From positions 36,677-100,676 of the forward strand of contig JAUXWQ010000030.1 of the NCBI GenBank assembly GCA_030680235.1: a DNA stretch of 64,000 nt. Direction: 5' to 3'. The notes under the pieces were generated by a model, which was not told the origin of the DNA, did no database searches, and saw only the letters and a list, made by a program, of their open reading frames with translations. The first letter of the stretch is position 1. Every line of letters starts with the position of its first letter. This document shows, one piece after another, positions 43,409 through 52,558 of this stretch. Source of the stretch: Coxiellaceae bacterium. Its GTDB lineage: Bacteria > Pseudomonadota > Gammaproteobacteria > Coxiellales > Coxiellaceae. The position numbers were made by a program, and so were the translations under genes.

Positions 43409-44124
43409 AAGTACTTTGCACCATTTGTGCTCGCGGCGGATCACAAGGCGTTAAAAATAAAAATATTATTTCATTATGTGGAAAGCCCTTAATTGCACAT
43501 ACTATTCTGCAAGCCAAGAAATCAGGATTATTTGATGCTATTGCTGTAAGCAGTGATTCAAAAAAAATATTATCTGTTGCTAAAAAATGGGGGGCTGATT
43601 ATTTGATTGATCGCCCATTGGAGCTTGCTTCTTCAACAGCAGCAAAAATTCCAGTTATTCAACATGCTGTAGCACAGACGGAAAGCTTTACTAATACTAT
43701 GTTTGATATCCTTATTGATTTGGATGTAACAGCGCCTTTAAGATCGGTTGATGACTTGTGTAATTCTTTTAAATTATTTGTTAAAAATAAAACTGCAATG
43801 AATTTAATTACGGGGTGTCTTGCACGCAAGTCACCCTATTTCAATATGGTAGAAGCTGATCAAAATGGCTTTGCAAGGTTAAGTAAAAAACCAGAAAAAG
43901 CAGTTGTAAGACGTCAGGATGCCCCCGCTTGCTATGATATGAACGCCTCGATTTATATCTGGAAACGCGAGGCATTATTTAGCAATTCACCTGTTGTATC
44001 TGATCATACACTCTTGTATGTTATGCCAGAAGAGCGATCAATTGATATTGATACGCCAACGGATTTAGCCTATGTAAGATTGTTGGCAAAAAACCGTGTT
44101 GATTTAAAAAAAATGGAATTGTAG
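43405..44124 (+). CDS. legF: CMP-legionaminate synthetase (acylneuraminate cytidylyltransferase, LegF/PtmB)
   Basis: The enzyme activates the nonulosonic acid with CTP for transfer. The 239-residue protein has ICARGGSQGVKNKNI (residues 6-20), VSSDSKKI, DLDVTAPLRSV and the C-terminal IDIDTPTDLAYV, all typical of the NeuA/LegF family. ATG 43405 overlaps the ptmF stop (ATGA); an earlier in-frame ATG at 43393 lies within ptmF. With legI and legG at 10-12.6 kb it completes the end of the pathway. A CMP-sialate or CMP-pseudaminate role is less likely given the PtmE, LegB and LegC genes. Confidence 0.87.
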   Translation: MKVLCTICARGGSQGVKNKNIISLCGKPLIAHTILQAKKSGLFDAIAVSSDSKKILSVAKKWGADYLIDRPLELASSTAAKIPVIQHAVAQTESFTNTMFDILIDLDVTAPLRSVDDLCNSFKLFVKNKTAMNLITGCLARKSPYFNMVEADQNGFARLSKKPEKAVVRRQDAPACYDMNASIYIWKREALFSNSPVVSDHTLLYVMPEERSIDIDTPTDLAYVRLLAKNRVDLKKMEL

Positions 44125-44127
44125 GAA

Positions 44128-44940
44128 ATGGAAAACCTATTTCGATTGGATGGAAAGGTGGCGGTTGTAACAGGTGCTGCTGGTATATTAGGTTCTGAAT
44201 TTTGTAAAGCCTTGAATACATTTGGCGCGAAAGTGGCCTGTCTTGATTTACATACTGAAAATTTGGAAATCTTGAAAGAAGAGATAAGCAGGAAAACAGA
44301 TACAAATAATTTCCTTTTTTTATCCTGCGATGTTGCTAATTCTCAATCAGTTGATGACGCGATAAAAAAAATCATTAAAAAATTCTTTAAAATTGATATT
44401 CTCTTAAATAATGCAGCAACAAAAACAAAAGACGTCCGTTCTTTTTTTACTGATTTTTCCGATTATTCGCTTGATATTTGGCGCGAAGTCATGTCAGTCA
44501 ATTTAGATGGCATGTTTTTAATGGCGCAAGCTGTGGGAAAATACATGCTTGAACAAAAGCAAGGCACTATTATTCAAACAGCATCTCTCTATAGTTTAAT
44601 TGCGCCAGACCAGAGGATTTATAAAGGCTCCAATTATTTAGGGGGGGGGATTAATACACCAGCAGTTTATACTACTTCAAAAGCCGGCGTGATTGGCCTA
44701 ACAAAGCACTTGGCAACATTATGGGGTGAGTTTGGTATTCGTGTGAATGCATTGTGCCCAGGTGGTGTTTCAAGTGGACAAAACAATGAATTTAGTGAAA
44801 AATATTCAGCGCGTGTTCCGATGGGTAGAATGGCAGAAAAAAGTGATATTGTTGGCCCCATGCTATTTTTAGCCAGTGATGCGGCGAAATATGTGACAGG
44901 GCAGGTATTGTATGCAGATGGTGGGCTGTCTGCGTGGTAA
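44128..44940 (+). CDS. ptmA: SDR oxidoreductase, PtmA-like
   Basis: The 270-residue classical SDR has TGAAGILGSEFCKAL, LNNAATKTKD, the catalytic Ser (TASLYS) and YTTSK, with the C-terminal LFLASDAAKYVTGQVLYADGG. It lies 3 bases after legF, in the order ptmF-legF-ptmA seen in Campylobacter flagellin-glycosylation loci. PtmA with PtmF is thought to feed glucosamine-phosphate into the GDP-sugar route. Its own reaction is not certain. Confidence 0.82.
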   Translation: MENLFRLDGKVAVVTGAAGILGSEFCKALNTFGAKVACLDLHTENLEILKEEISRKTDTNNFLFLSCDVANSQSVDDAIKKIIKKFFKIDILLNNAATKTKDVRSFFTDFSDYSLDIWREVMSVNLDGMFLMAQAVGKYMLEQKQGTIIQTASLYSLIAPDQRIYKGSNYLGGGINTPAVYTTSKAGVIGLTKHLATLWGEFGIRVNALCPGGVSSGQNNEFSEKYSARVPMGRMAEKSDIVGPMLFLASDAAKYVTGQVLYADGGLSAW

Positions 44941-44956
44941 TAACAGGATGTTGACA

Positions 44957-46492
44957 ATGATGGATTTGGCAGAAAAAACAACAATCAAAAGTAAAGTCAT
45001 TACTTTTGATGATTTAAAAACGTGTATTAATGACCATGTTCGAATTGTGCAATCTCATGGTGTGTTTGATTTGTTGCATATTGGCCACATTAAACATTTT
45101 CAAGCTGCCAAAAAACAGGGTGATATATTAATTGTAACCATTACACCCGATCGTTTTGTTAATAAAGGCCCTAATCGTCCGCGATTCACTGAAAAATTGC
45201 GTGCTGAAGCGATTGCCGCATTGCAGTGTGTTGATTTTGTGATTATCAATCATTGGCCGACAGCAGTCGAAGCTATTCAATTAATCAAACCTGCTGTTTA
45301 TGCGAAGGGTGATGAATATCAAAATAGCGAAAACGATATAACTGGAAAAATCAATGATGAAGCACTGGCAGTTAGTGATGTTGGTGGTAAAACGATATTT
45401 ACTAATGAAGCTACGTTTAGTTCTTCATCATTGTTAAACGAATTTTTTTCACCATTTTCACCTGATGTTTTGCATTATCTCAATCTGTTTAAACAACGTT
45501 ATAACTTTAAAAAAATCAATGCTTATTTTGAAAATGCACAATCATTAAAAATAGTTTTAATTGGTGAAACGATTATCGATGATTATCGATTTACAGAAGT
45601 GATTGGAAAAGCGGGAAAAGAACCGACTTTAGTTGCAAAATTCAGACACAAAGAAACTTATGCTGGGGGTATTTTGGCAATGGCCAATCATCTCAGTGAT
45701 TTTTGTGCTGAAGTTACTTGCTTAACTTATCTGGGTGAAAACAAGGAATATGAAAACATCATCCGAAATAGTGTAGCTCCCAATGTTAAAATAATGCCCA
45801 TTTATAAAAAAAATTCTCCTACCATTGTAAAGCGACGCTATTTAGATGAATATTTAAAGCAAAAATTATTTGAAGAATATGAAATCAATGATGACTTTAT
45901 GGAAGGGGATCAACAGATTGAATTTTTAGAGAAAATGAAAAAATTATTGGATGATAATCACATGGCGATTGTGGTTGATTATGGTCATGGGCTGTTGGAT
46001 GAAAAGGCAATTGATTTTTTAACAAATAATGCAAAATATTTGGCAGTTAATACGCAAGCCAATGCGGGAAATCACGGTTTTAATTGTATTTCTAAATATA
46101 AAAAAGCCAATTACATTTCATTGGCATCGAGAGAGTTACAGTTAAATTATAGACAGAAACACTTCTCTGTTTCAGAACAGTTGGATCGCTTAATGTCGGA
46201 TCATGATTATGATTGTGCAATGATTACGGGTGGGAAAAGTGGCGCACAAGTGTGTCGTGCTGGTGAGTCAATCGAATCTGTGCCAGCGTTTGCGACTAAT
46301 GTTGTTGATCGCGTAGGTGCAGGAGATGCGGTACTTGCATTAACTGCTTTATTCGCTTACCAAAATGCGCCATCAGATTTAATAGGCTTTATTGGTAATG
46401 TGGCTGGTGCAGAAGCAGTAAGTATTATGGGGAATAAAAGTGCTATTAATAAAGTGGGCTTTTTAAAGCATATTTCGCATTTACTAAAGTAA
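44957..46492 (+). CDS. bifunctional sugar nucleotidyltransferase / PfkB kinase (HldE-like with reversed domain order)
   Basis: Residues about 20-160 form a nucleotidyltransferase of the cytidylyltransferase-like type with HGVFDLLHIGHIKHF (HxGH at 41-44) and KGDEY. Residues about 195-511 form a PfkB-type kinase with IGETIIDDY, a Gly-Gly pair in ETYAGGILAMANHL and the catalytic DRVGAGDA (451-458). E. coli HldE has the opposite order (kinase first). It would phosphorylate and nucleotidylate a sugar, perhaps the heptose from the GmhA-like isomerase. ATG 44957 is preferred; AGGAT lies 8 bases upstream. Substrate and nucleotide are inferred. Confidence 0.8.
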   Translation: MMDLAEKTTIKSKVITFDDLKTCINDHVRIVQSHGVFDLLHIGHIKHFQAAKKQGDILIVTITPDRFVNKGPNRPRFTEKLRAEAIAALQCVDFVIINHWPTAVEAIQLIKPAVYAKGDEYQNSENDITGKINDEALAVSDVGGKTIFTNEATFSSSSLLNEFFSPFSPDVLHYLNLFKQRYNFKKINAYFENAQSLKIVLIGETIIDDYRFTEVIGKAGKEPTLVAKFRHKETYAGGILAMANHLSDFCAEVTCLTYLGENKEYENIIRNSVAPNVKIMPIYKKNSPTIVKRRYLDEYLKQKLFEEYEINDDFMEGDQQIEFLEKMKKLLDDNHMAIVVDYGHGLLDEKAIDFLTNNAKYLAVNTQANAGNHGFNCISKYKKANYISLASRELQLNYRQKHFSVSEQLDRLMSDHDYDCAMITGGKSGAQVCRAGESIESVPAFATNVVDRVGAGDAVLALTALFAYQNAPSDLIGFIGNVAGAEAVSIMGNKSAINKVGFLKHISHLLK

Positions 46493-46505
46493 AGAAGAGC
46501 ATGTA

Positions 46506-47804
46506 ATGCGCAAAAAAGTATCTGAATTTACTTTAAATCTCCAGAGACAGCGTATTGTTCCCTTATGGGCTCTTCTAAATGATGATGTTATTTATAGTAA
46601 TGCCATCAATGAGAAATTTGCATGGAAAAACAAATCAAAGAAAATTCACAGTGCAATGAGAATTGCAGAATATTTAAAAATTACTGATGTTCTTATTTTT
46701 ATGGTTGGGCTTTTTAAGATTGCATTGTCACTTAATAAAATCAAAAATAAAAAATTAAAAAATGGTGATTCATCAGAAATTTATAAAAAAATTTTTGTTG
46801 GTCATGGCGCTAATGCTGAGAAATTTATTTTTGATGAGTATAAGTTAAAAGCAAAAGAATCTATTTTGGTGATAAATGTAATAACATTGGAAGGGTTTGA
46901 AAAAATTTGTGTACCCAGACTATTTTTTTTACTTAAATCGCTTTTTAAAAATGCATTTGGATTAAGCGCTAAGATTGGAAAATTATCTTTTTTTCTTAAG
47001 CATCACAAACAAGATTTTTTAACGGTTGCTGCGTTAAATATTGGAGAATATGTTTTATTTAAGCATTTTTTTTCTGCAGCAAAATCAAAAGGGATTGATG
47101 AAATTACTTTTTTGGCACTACATGTTGCAGCGCATAGCTGTATACATGAAAAAATTAAAATGACATATTGGTCTCATGGATTGATTAAGTTAAGCATTCC
47201 TATGATAAAACCAGATCAGGTTTTTGTTTTAACTACAGAAGAAAAAAGACATGTCGAATTTCTATTTGACAATAAAATTAATTGTAACTTGATAAAAAAT
47301 TATGAATATTTTGTCGAGAAAAAAGAAAATAAAGTTATTTTTATTTCTCCAGAAGATACTTTAGCCTACTCTGACTCCGTGCAAAAAAATATTTTTTTAT
47401 TTTTTCAATGGTGTCGCTTTGAGAGTATCGAGATTATCTTACGGCCATCTCCCAAAATCACCGAATCTAATATGTTAAAGTTAGAGCAAAAATTTGGCAA
47501 CGTAAAAATAGACAAGTTAGATCAAAATTTTGATGCGAGATTAAAAGAAATAAAGCCAAAATATGTGGTTGGTTTTAACTCGACTGGTATGTTTACCGCA
47601 TTTTCGATGGGTATATTACCAATTAGTTTTTGTGATCCTGATCCTAATAGTAAAAAATGGAATATGATTTATCCAATGAATCGACAGGTTTTATTTTGGC
47701 CAAAAGATCAAAATATCATAAAAGAAACAATGCAAGCGGAGTTAGATTATCACTCCGTTCTATCAAGACTTAGAGTAGATAACTCTGAATTTATTTCAGT
47801 GTAA
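46506..47804 (+). CDS. unrecognised protein, possible GT-B glycosyltransferase
   Basis: I do not recognise this 432-residue protein. Its C-terminal half (KVIFISPEDTLAY, IILRPSPK, then VVGFNSTGMFTAFSMGILPISF) resembles the donor domain of GT-B enzymes such as the lipooligosaccharide sialyltransferases, where a similar Ser/Thr-rich loop binds the CMP sugar. A YWSHG motif near residue 223 and a basic N-terminal half are visible. It lies between the HldE-like gene and a TIGR04372-type gene, in the legionaminic block. A legionaminyltransferase role is a guess worth testing. Confidence 0.5.
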   Translation: MRKKVSEFTLNLQRQRIVPLWALLNDDVIYSNAINEKFAWKNKSKKIHSAMRIAEYLKITDVLIFMVGLFKIALSLNKIKNKKLKNGDSSEIYKKIFVGHGANAEKFIFDEYKLKAKESILVINVITLEGFEKICVPRLFFLLKSLFKNAFGLSAKIGKLSFFLKHHKQDFLTVAALNIGEYVLFKHFFSAAKSKGIDEITFLALHVAAHSCIHEKIKMTYWSHGLIKLSIPMIKPDQVFVLTTEEKRHVEFLFDNKINCNLIKNYEYFVEKKENKVIFISPEDTLAYSDSVQKNIFLFFQWCRFESIEIILRPSPKITESNMLKLEQKFGNVKIDKLDQNFDARLKEIKPKYVVGFNSTGMFTAFSMGILPISFCDPDPNSKKWNMIYPMNRQVLFWPKDQNIIKETMQAELDYHSVLSRLRVDNSEFISV

Positions 47805-47815
47805 GGTTAGAGCGC

Positions 47816-49156
47816 ATGAAAAAACTTATGAGCTTATTGAATAGATTGTTATACGCAATAAAAAGAAAAGGATTTTTTATTTTTCTTGCGCAGCTCGCTC
47901 AGTTTTTTCTTGCGGTTCCCACATCCATGATGATTATATTAATATATCCATTTTTTAAAATCAGGTTGATAAAGCTATATACTTCTCGGATTGGTCAATA
48001 TGGATCAAATACCCATTTAATGTTGTGTGCTTTAATATCTAATGATTTTCCTGAAGAAAAAAAGTGTCTGCATTTATATTATTCCTACGATGATGTCCCT
48101 ATTAGCAATGTATTTTTTCATAAAATGTGGAAGAGGGCTATTCCAATAGTGCCTTTTGGAGCGCTGAGTAGCTGTGTAGATAGAATATTAATTTTAGTAT
48201 TCAAGAAAAAATATAAAACACCCTTTAAGTCAATGTTTGAGAGCTCCTTAGGTGGGCATGATCACTGGGATTATTTTTTAAAGTATGATAAAAAGCAATT
48301 TATTAATTTTTCTAAAAAAGAAAAGAATAAAGGTGAAGAGCTATTAAATAAAATAGGCATCCCTAGTGGAATGCCATTTGTTTGTCTATTGGTTAGGGAT
48401 GAAAAATATTTAAAGACACGAATGCCAAACTCAGATGATTGGCAATATAATCGGTATCGAGATGCCAGCATTGAAAATTACATACCTGCTATTGAGTTTT
48501 TAACACGATCTGGATTTTATGTTGTTCGAATGGGGAAAGAGGTAGGTTCAGCATTGAATTTAAATAATACAAAATTTATTGATTATGCGAATCATAACTT
48601 AAGATCAGACTTCATGGATGTTTTTTTATCAGCTAATTGTTATTTTTTCGTTAGTACAAGCTGTGGTATTGATTGCATCCCTCAGATTTTTTATAGACCA
48701 CTAATAACAACCAACTCTATTATATGCGATACAAGAAGTTATGAAAATTGGTTTTTTACTATTCCTAAAAATGTAATTTGTAAAAAAACTAACAAGTTAG
48801 TTTCATATAAAGAAATATATTGTGATTATCAGCATTTTTTTCTTTCAGGAAAGTATGCTGGGCAAGATTCAAGAAGAATTATGTTTTCTGAGTGGAAGAA
48901 AAAAGGGTTTGAATTTATTGAAAACACACCAGATGAAATTTTAGGTGTTGTCAAGGAAATGGTGGCATTTATGAACAATTCCTTTGTTCAAACGCTTGAG
49001 ATGAAAGAAAAACAACGCCTGTTTTGGAGAAATTTTCCAGCGCCGTTGGCATTAAACAAATCGTCGTACGAAAACATAAAAATGAAAATATCGCCATCAT
49101 TTTTAAAAAAACATGCTAACCTCATGACAGAAAAATCAACGTGTGAGATTGATTAA
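47816..49156 (+). CDS. TIGR04372-type putative glycosyltransferase, copy 2
   Basis: The 446-residue paralogue of the protein encoded at 41233-42495 shares the N-terminal membrane segment (about 26-44), SRIGQYGSNTHLMLC, DRYRD-like and YANHNLRSDFMDVFLSANCYFFVSTSCGIDCIPQIFYRP (bases 48579-48695). Sequence divergence between the copies is large, so the two probably use different acceptors. It is followed by legB after 2 bases. Function unproven. Confidence 0.7.
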   Translation: MKKLMSLLNRLLYAIKRKGFFIFLAQLAQFFLAVPTSMMIILIYPFFKIRLIKLYTSRIGQYGSNTHLMLCALISNDFPEEKKCLHLYYSYDDVPISNVFFHKMWKRAIPIVPFGALSSCVDRILILVFKKKYKTPFKSMFESSLGGHDHWDYFLKYDKKQFINFSKKEKNKGEELLNKIGIPSGMPFVCLLVRDEKYLKTRMPNSDDWQYNRYRDASIENYIPAIEFLTRSGFYVVRMGKEVGSALNLNNTKFIDYANHNLRSDFMDVFLSANCYFFVSTSCGIDCIPQIFYRPLITTNSIICDTRSYENWFFTIPKNVICKKTNKLVSYKEIYCDYQHFFLSGKYAGQDSRRIMFSEWKKKGFEFIENTPDEILGVVKEMVAFMNNSFVQTLEMKEKQRLFWRNFPAPLALNKSSYENIKMKISPSFLKKHANLMTEKSTCEID

Positions 49157-49158
49157 AA

Positions 49159-50157
49159 ATGAAAAAAATACTCGTCACCGGCGCCGACGGTTTTATCGGG
49201 TCTCATTTAGTAGAGCATTTGGTCAATACAGGTTATTCCGTCAAAGCCTTTGTTCTCTACAATTCTTTTGGTACTTGGGGTTGGTTAGACAGTTTGCCTG
49301 CTGCTATTAAAGATAATATCGAAATTTTTATGGGGGACATTCGCGATCCGCACGGCGTAAAAACAGCTATGAAAGGGTGTGATGTTGTGTTGCATTTAGC
49401 AGCGCTAATTGGCATTCCGTATTCTTATCATTCTCCCGATACCTATATCGACACCAATGTAAAGGGAACTTTGAATATTGTGCAAGCTGCGCGTGAACTA
49501 GGTGTTTCAAAAGTGGTGCATACGTCTACGAGCGAAGTATACGGCACTGCAAAATACGTTCCAATTAACGAAAATCACCCTTTGCAAGGGCAATCCCCGT
49601 ATTCAGCCAGTAAAATAGGTGCTGATCAAATTGCGATGTCATTTTATGATTCATTCAATGTGCCAGTCAGCATCATTCGCCCTTTTAATACCTTTGGACC
49701 TAGACAATCAGCCAGGGCATTTATTCCAACGGTCATCACACAAATTGCAGCGGGTTATGAGAAAATAAAATTAGGGTCCTTGCATCCAACACGTGATTTT
49801 ACTTTTGTTAAGGATACCGCAAAAGCCTTTCTGGCAATCGCAGAATCTGAAAAAACAATAGGCGAAGTGATTAACATTGGCAGTAATTTTGAAATAGCTA
49901 TGCAGGATACTGCTAAAATGATCGCTGAATTAATGAAAGTCGATATTGATATTGTGGAAGATGAAAATCGTATTCGACCCATTAACAGTGAAGTAGAACG
50001 TTTATGGGCAGATCATGCTAAAGCATTACGTCTCACTCACTGGAAACCGGACTATTCTGGATCTGATGGATTTAAACGTGGACTTCAAGAAACCATCGCA
50101 TGGTTTTTACGAGATAAAAACACTCAGTATTATAAACCAGCAGTGTATAACGTATGA
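49159..50157 (+). CDS. legB: GDP-/UDP-GlcNAc 4,6-dehydratase, LegB type
   Basis: LegB makes the 4-keto-6-deoxy sugar that LegC aminates. The 332-residue extended SDR has TGADGFIGSHLVEHL at the N-terminus, YNSFGTWGWLD (a LegB/PseB-like marker), HLAALIGIPYSYHSPD, TSTSEVYGTA and the catalytic YSASK, then FGPRQSARAFIPTVI. It overlaps legC by ATGA. In Campylobacter LegB prefers the GDP sugar; PtmE at 13.3 kb supports the GDP route here. Confidence 0.9.
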   Translation: MKKILVTGADGFIGSHLVEHLVNTGYSVKAFVLYNSFGTWGWLDSLPAAIKDNIEIFMGDIRDPHGVKTAMKGCDVVLHLAALIGIPYSYHSPDTYIDTNVKGTLNIVQAARELGVSKVVHTSTSEVYGTAKYVPINENHPLQGQSPYSASKIGADQIAMSFYDSFNVPVSIIRPFNTFGPRQSARAFIPTVITQIAAGYEKIKLGSLHPTRDFTFVKDTAKAFLAIAESEKTIGEVINIGSNFEIAMQDTAKMIAELMKVDIDIVEDENRIRPINSEVERLWADHAKALRLTHWKPDYSGSDGFKRGLQETIAWFLRDKNTQYYKPAVYNV

Positions 50158-51311
50158 CAATTAGTAATATTATTAACGCTATTTGCAGCAATATAGCCAC
50201 CGAAAATAAGATGATTGCATTACATGAACCTATTTTTTCAGGGAGAGAACTGGAATATGTTCAAGAATGCATTACTACAGGGTGGGTGTCTTCTGTTGGG
50301 AAATTTGTAGATCGCTTTGAAAGAGAGTTAGTAGATTTCACAGGCGCGAGCCATGCAGTTGTCACTGTCAACGGGACCAGTGCCTTGCATATGTGTTATT
50401 TGCTGGCGGGTGTATCAGCAGGGGATGAGGTCTTGGTGCCAACTTTGACATTTATCGCTACTTGTAACGCTTTAGCTTATTGTAATGCAACGCCACATTT
50501 TTACGATTGTGAAGAAAAACACTTGGGTGTGGATATTGAAAAACTGTCTGATTATTTAAAAGAAACGACAGTGATTAAAAATAAAACCTGTTACAACAAA
50601 ATCACTGGCAAAATTATAAGGGCATTATGCGTGATGCATACCTTTGGACATCCAGTTGATCTTGATCCTATTTTAGCATTGGCTGAGCAGTATCATTTGA
50701 TTTTAATCGAAGATGCCGCAGAAGCCTTAGGATCTTATTATAAAAATAAACACGTCGGTAATCATGGCCTGTTAAGCGCACTGAGCTTCAATGGCAATAA
50801 AATTATCACAACCGGTGGCGGTGGTGCAATTATAACAAATGATGAGACTTTAGCGCGGCAAGCAAAACATCTGACAACGACAGCAAAACAAGCGCATCCT
50901 TGGGAATATTATCATACACACGTTGGTTATAATTACCGCATGCCAAATATTAATGCGGCGTTGGGTTGTGCGCAGCTTGAGCAGCTACCTTATTTTTTAA
51001 AAATTAAAAGAGCATTAGCAGAAGGGTATCAAAAAGCATTTTCAGCTGTCACAGGTGTGCGTTTTTTGCAAGAACCTATTTTTGCCCAAAGCAATTATTG
51101 GTTAAATGCTATGATGGTTGAAAATAAGTCGATGCGTGATAGCTTGGTAGAAGCATTAAATGCAAAAAAAATTGCTGTGCGACCCCTGTGGGAGTTGATG
51201 CATCGCTTACCTATGTATTGTCAGGCACCACGAATGGACTTAGCAACTTCGGAAAGCATAGCAGAGCGTGTGATCAATATTCCAAGTAGCGTGGTTTTAG
51301 GGCGCATTTAA
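50154..51311 (+). CDS. legC: LegC-type PLP aminotransferase
   Basis: The 385-residue DegT-family enzyme has GTSALHMCYLLAG, MHTFGHPVDLDPIL and Lys216 in SFNGNKIITTGGGG, plus NYRMPNINAALGCAQLEQL. LegC adds the amino group at C4 of the keto sugar from LegB; LegH-like acetylation follows. It overlaps legB by ATGA. The stop TAA (51309-51311) is directly followed by a TA-flanked inverted-repeat element, which ends the whole polysaccharide locus. Confidence 0.9.
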   Translation: MTISNIINAICSNIATENKMIALHEPIFSGRELEYVQECITTGWVSSVGKFVDRFERELVDFTGASHAVVTVNGTSALHMCYLLAGVSAGDEVLVPTLTFIATCNALAYCNATPHFYDCEEKHLGVDIEKLSDYLKETTVIKNKTCYNKITGKIIRALCVMHTFGHPVDLDPILALAEQYHLILIEDAAEALGSYYKNKHVGNHGLLSALSFNGNKIITTGGGGAIITNDETLARQAKHLTTTAKQAHPWEYYHTHVGYNYRMPNINAALGCAQLEQLPYFLKIKRALAEGYQKAFSAVTGVRFLQEPIFAQSNYWLNAMMVENKSMRDSLVEALNAKKIAVRPLWELMHRLPMYCQAPRMDLATSESIAERVINIPSSVVLGRI

Positions 51312-51404
51312 TAGACTTCTTTCCAAACCTTGAGTAACGAGGTGAGTTCGCAGAAAATTTTTTCGATGAAATCATCCGTTAATCGAGGTTTGGAAAGAAG
51401 TCTA
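51312..51404. repeat. 93-bp inverted-repeat element (TA-flanked) after legC; possible bidirectional terminator
   Basis: The ends TAGACTTCTTTCCAAACCT (51312 onward) and its reverse (ending AAGAAGTCTA at 51404) are inverted repeats of about 28 bases with few mismatches. The TA at each edge could be the 2-bp target duplication of IS630/mariner-type elements. It begins at the base after the legC stop and ends 6 bases before the convergent minus-strand gene, so it may act as a terminator for both strands. Confidence 0.7.
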
Positions 51405-51410
51405 ATGCAA

Positions 51411-51986
51411 TTAAATCACCTTAGCCGCACCCACTACACTCATACGAGCATATCGATTTCTAAGAATATGGCCGAGCATTAATAGGGCAGACCAAAATAC
51501 CGCTGCCGTCAAGGCATAGGTTAAAAAAGGAATTGCTAAGAAATAACACATCAATAATCCATGCAGCGTATGCCCATACATTCCTGAAAAAATCCACACA
51601 TTAAAATTTGTCCACGCCCAAAAAAACAATGAAACAGCCGATGCTGAAACCATAAATAAATATTTATCTAGACGCACGCTGATGAATGAAAAAAACAACA
51701 TAATAGCGAATACAGCGCTATAGGTCCCTAGACTCCAGCTCCCAAAAGCGCTCGTATGATAAACCACCCCATAAGCAATATCAGATAAAATCCACATCAA
51801 AAACACATAAGCAACTGCGACAATTTTTTTTGATTGTGTTGTTGTTAAATACAGTGAAAAAACCAATTCAGGACTTACATTTGGCAAATGGGGGATACAT
51901 TTTATTAACACTGAAAGACCGATCAATACTAAGCATTTAAAATGATTCGCATAATCATTCCACTGCATACCTTTTAGGGACACCAT
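51411..51986 (-). CDS. membrane protein, DUF6580-like putative transporter
   Basis: The 191-residue protein has about five hydrophobic segments and a motif CIPHLPNVSPELVFSLYL early on, then LSDIAYGVVY, resembling DUF6580 proteins, which are thought to be transporters. It starts within the last codons of the cobalamin adenosyltransferase gene and has a strong AAGGAGGAG ribosome-binding site. As the third gene of metH-pduO-type-DUF6580 it is a candidate for cobalamin or precursor uptake; that is inference from position. Confidence 0.65.
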   Translation of the reverse strand: MVSLKGMQWNDYANHFKCLVLIGLSVLIKCIPHLPNVSPELVFSLYLTTTQSKKIVAVAYVFLMWILSDIAYGVVYHTSAFGSWSLGTYSAVFAIMLFFSFISVRLDKYLFMVSASAVSLFFWAWTNFNVWIFSGMYGHTLHGLLMCYFLAIPFLTYALTAAVFWSALLMLGHILRNRYARMSVVGAAKVI

Positions 51987-52546
51987 AAAATCTCCTCCTT
52001 ATTTAATTCAGCTAAAATATGTCTAGAGACGACAAATAACCAATCGCTTAGACGATTGAGATAAGGCACCGTATTTTTATTAACCGCATCTGTCATCTTA
52101 TCTAAAAAGTGGCAGGCTACTCTTTCTGCTCGACGACATACGGTTCGTGCAATATGAAATCGTGCGGCTGATTCACAGCCTCCAGGCAAAATAAAGGAGC
52201 GCAAAGAAGGTAACTTATCATTCATCCTATCAATATCTTTTTCCAAGGCCAAGATGTCGTTTGTGGTAATGCACGGCGTAGATTCTCTTCTATCTTCAGG
52301 CAATACGGCAAGACTCGCACCTACATTAAATAATTGATTTTGAATCTTTAAGCAAGTAGCAGATAAAGCCAAAAAAATTTTTTCGTCTCTAATACTCTCT
52401 GCCGCAAAAGCAATATGCGCATTTAATTCATCTATTTCACCCATTAAGTGCACACGTGGATCAGTTTTTTCAATCCTATGACCCCCTGCGAGAGAAGTTG
52501 TCCCGGTGTCACCTTGTTTTGTATACACTTTTGTTATGCTGACCAT
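51974..52546 (-). CDS. cob(I)yrinic acid a,c-diamide / cob(I)alamin adenosyltransferase, PduO type
   Basis: It adenosylates reduced corrinoids using ATP. The 190-residue protein has the PduO-type N-terminal motif YTKQGDTGTTSLAGG (residues about 8-22) and the second motif GGCESAARFHIARTVCRRAER (see bases 52122-52184), with the Arg and Glu that bind ATP. It lies 12 bases after metH on the same strand, suggesting joint expression of cobalamin-dependent functions. Length is normal for the family. Confidence 0.92.
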   Translation of the reverse strand: MVSITKVYTKQGDTGTTSLAGGHRIEKTDPRVHLMGEIDELNAHIAFAAESIRDEKIFLALSATCLKIQNQLFNVGASLAVLPEDRRESTPCITTNDILALEKDIDRMNDKLPSLRSFILPGGCESAARFHIARTVCRRAERVACHFLDKMTDAVNKNTVPYLNRLSDWLFVVSRHILAELNKEEILWCP

Positions 52547-52558
52547 AGTAAAAAAACC

